Shown: piece by piece, positions 35,079 through 36,523 of the stretch
Layout of the letters: each line of letters opens with the position of its first letter
Numbering within the stretch: the first letter of the stretch is position 1
Program-made: the position numbers and the translations under genes
NCBI GenBank assembly: GCA_004297395.1
Contig: SCUO01000004.1
Location: 1-36,523 of the forward strand
Length of the DNA stretch: 36,523 nucleotides
From: Chloroflexota bacterium
GTDB taxonomy: Bacteria > Chloroflexota > Limnocylindria > Limnocylindrales > CSP1-4
Reading direction: 5' to 3'
The notes under the pieces: model-generated
Told to the model about the DNA's origin: nothing
The model's input: the letters and a program-made list of their open reading frames with translations, nothing else
Database searches by the model: none

Positions 35079-35102
35079 CGTTAGTAACACGTATTACTAA
35101 CG
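35079..35102. promoter_or_regulatory. LacI-type operator between lacI and GH13 gene
   Basis: CGTTAGTAA (35079-35087) and TTACTAACG (35094-35102) form a perfect 9-bp inverted repeat around CACGTA. The full 24-bp site matches its complement at 11 of 12 half-site positions and has a central CG, as LacI-family operators do. It is conspicuously AT-rich in this GC-rich DNA and lies between divergent genes, so it should control both. Confidence 0.82.
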
Positions 35103-35132
35103 CGCGTCATGTCGTCCGTCAAGGGTTTCTCG

Positions 35133-35138
35133 TAGAAT
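35133..35138 (+). promoter_or_regulatory. -10 box TAGAAT of the GH13 gene
   Basis: TAGAAT lies 65 bp before the GTG at 35203 and 31 bp downstream of the operator. With the usual spacing a -35 region would start just after the operator, so a bound repressor could block the polymerase. Confidence 0.5.
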
Positions 35139-35202
35139 CCCGCGGACCCTGTACCGACGGCCCGCCCGCCTCCGCCGTCGCAGCCCCGGAAAAGGGGACC
35201 GA

Positions 35203-36523
35203 GTGACCCAGGAATCGAAGCCGACGTCCACCGAGCCACGGGACCCGCCAACGGGCGACGACGACTGGTGGCGGTCGGGCGTCGTCTACCAGATCTACCC
35301 CCGGAGCTTCGCCGATTCGACGGGCGACGGGGTGGGGGACCTGCCGGGCATCACCGCCCATCTCGACCACCTGGGCCGGGACGGCCTCGGCGTCGATGCC
35401 ATCTGGCTCTCGCCCATCTACCCCTCGCCAGGGCGTGACCTCGGCTACGACGTGGCCGATCACGCGGCCGTCGATCCGCTGTTCGGCTCGATGGTCGATT
35501 TCGAGGCCCTCGTTGACGCGGCCCATCGGCGTGGGATCCGGGTGGTCCTCGACCTGGTCATGAACCACACCAGCGACCAGCATCCCTGGTTCCGGGCCTC
35601 GCGGGCCGACCCGGCCGGCCCCTACGGCGACTGGTACCTGTGGCGTGACCCGGCCGGCCGGGATCGACGCGGCCGGCCACGGCCGCCGAACAACTGGCTG
35701 TCCTGGTTCGGTGGCTCCGGCTGGACCTGGGACGAGGGCCGGCGCCAGTTCTACTTCCACACCTTCCTGGCCGAGCAGCCCGACCTCAACTGGCGCAACC
35801 CGGCGGTGCCGGCGGCGCAGCTCGAGATGGTCCGGGGCTGGCTGGACCGGGGCGTGGACGGCTTCCGGCTGGATGTCTTCAACACCTTCTTCAAGCACGC
35901 CGACTTCGTGGCCAACCCGGCGGCCGGACTGCGCCGCCAGGCCTGGGATCGCCAGCGCCATGTGTACGACCAGAACCAGCCCGAGCTCGTCGCGTTCCTT
36001 GCCCGGTTCCGGGCCGAGGTCGACGCCCGCCCGGGCCGGATGACGGTGGGGGAGCTGTTCGGCGGCGGCGCGGAGACGGCGGCCTCGTTCGCGGCCGATC
36101 GCCACCTCATCTTCGACTTCGTGCTCCTCGAGCGTCCCTGGTCGGCGGCGGCGTTCGGGGCGGCAATCGAGCGAGTCGAACGGGCCTTCGGGCCGGTCCG
36201 CTGGCCGACCGTCGTGCTCTCGAACCACGATCGGCCGCGCCACGCCTCGCGGCTCGCCCGGGGTCTCGGGGAGAGCCACCGCGACTCGGTCGCGAAGGCC
36301 GCTGCGGTGATCCTCCTGACCCTGCGGGGGACACCCTTCCTCTACTACGGCGAGGAGCTGGGCCTGGGCGACATCAGCGTCCGGCAATCGGAGGCGATCG
36401 ATCCTCCGGCCCGGCGGGCGGGAATCCTGTTCCCATGGTGGAACCGCGACGGCTGTCGCAGCCCGATGCCCTGGACCGACGGCCCCAACGCCGGGTTCGC
36501 GGCATCTGGCGTCCGGACGTGGC
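35203..36523 (+). CDS. aglA: GH13 alpha-glucosidase / oligo-1,6-glucosidase, truncated by window end
   Basis: The first 440 residues of a glycoside hydrolase family 13 enzyme that cleaves alpha-glucosides inside the cell; no signal peptide is visible. The fold starts at WWRSGVVYQIYPRSFADSTGDG. The four conserved regions are present: DLVMNHTS, GFRLDVFN with nucleophile D224, GELFGG with acid/base E284, and SNHDRPR with D343. RDGCRSPMPW near the window end is typical of oligo-glucosidases. The start is GTG with AGGGG 7 nt upstream. The reading frame is open to the last base and its stop lies outside. Divergence from lacI and the operator suggest induction by the imported alpha-glucoside. The symbol follows the rhizobial agl locus. 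Confidence 0.92.
   Translation, partial: MTQESKPTSTEPRDPPTGDDDWWRSGVVYQIYPRSFADSTGDGVGDLPGITAHLDHLGRDGLGVDAIWLSPIYPSPGRDLGYDVADHAAVDPLFGSMVDFEALVDAAHRRGIRVVLDLVMNHTSDQHPWFRASRADPAGPYGDWYLWRDPAGRDRRGRPRPPNNWLSWFGGSGWTWDEGRRQFYFHTFLAEQPDLNWRNPAVPAAQLEMVRGWLDRGVDGFRLDVFNTFFKHADFVANPAAGLRRQAWDRQRHVYDQNQPELVAFLARFRAEVDARPGRMTVGELFGGGAETAASFAADRHLIFDFVLLERPWSAAAFGAAIERVERAFGPVRWPTVVLSNHDRPRHASRLARGLGESHRDSVAKAAAVILLTLRGTPFLYYGEELGLGDISVRQSEAIDPPARRAGILFPWWNRDGCRSPMPWTDGPNAGFAASGVRTW

Noticed and set aside
35119-36387. A 422-codon minus-strand open frame opposite the GH13 gene
   Set aside because: The plus strand has all four GH13 regions in an open frame to the window end, so this is a shadow.

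Overview
The window is a gene-dense, very GC-rich bacterial chromosome segment carrying housekeeping and transport genes with no phage, plasmid or insertion sequence. High GC, a tRNA-sensing T-box with a transcription terminator ahead of valS, GTG and TTG starts, secreted proteins with Pro/Thr/Ala-rich linkers and aglEFG-like and Pot-like transporters suggest a soil or freshwater Chloroflexota (Limnocylindria/Ellin6529-like). That placement is inference from gene style; a high-GC actinobacterium is the main alternative.

Layout. 12-6884 (+): an amino acid/choline-type permease, a choline-kinase-like phosphotransferase, a dimethylglycine/sarcosine-dehydrogenase-like flavoprotein, an inositol-monophosphatase-family enzyme and a small membrane protein, the last four nearly or fully overlapping. 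6970-8223 (+): a secreted protein of unknown function. 8240-14515 (-): an operon potA-potD-potB-potC-aminotransferase-hypothetical, read from a canonical promoter at 14599-14628. Together these look like a locus for uptake and breakdown of polyamine/GABA/methylated amino compounds. 15123-18340: mrp (+) facing an MBL-fold hydrolase and cinA (-). 18489-19960 (+): two membrane/coiled proteins of the phage-holin-3_6/YqjE type. 20017-24038 (+): tRNA-Leu(UAG), then tig-clpP-clpX, the chaperone/protease module. 24271-25696: a divergent pair, an XRE regulator with a nuclease-like domain (-) and a methyltransferase (+). 25995-27605 (+): a secreted Asp-box protein. 27632-30658 (+): a valine T-box and valS. 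30744-36523: an alpha-glucoside locus, with lacI-aglE-aglF-aglG (-) and a divergent GH13 glucosidase (+, cut by the window end) around a near-perfect LacI-type operator.

The most unusual items are: (1) a dispersed element in three copies (14755-15045, 20140-20395, and 24221-24498 reversed), whose core is exactly 151 bp between inverted CAGGAATCGCT ends in all three, and which forms the 3' end of the XRE gene in one copy; (2) a PotB permease with about 60 extra residues, two predicted membrane helices, inserted inside its EAA loop; (3) an XRE protein carrying a PD-(D/E)xK-like motif; (4) a set of TAnnnT -10 boxes placed 6-8 nt before start codons, implying leaderless mRNAs; (5) a CinA whose deamidase motif is lost; and (6) hairpins directly after the binding-protein gene in both ABC operons.
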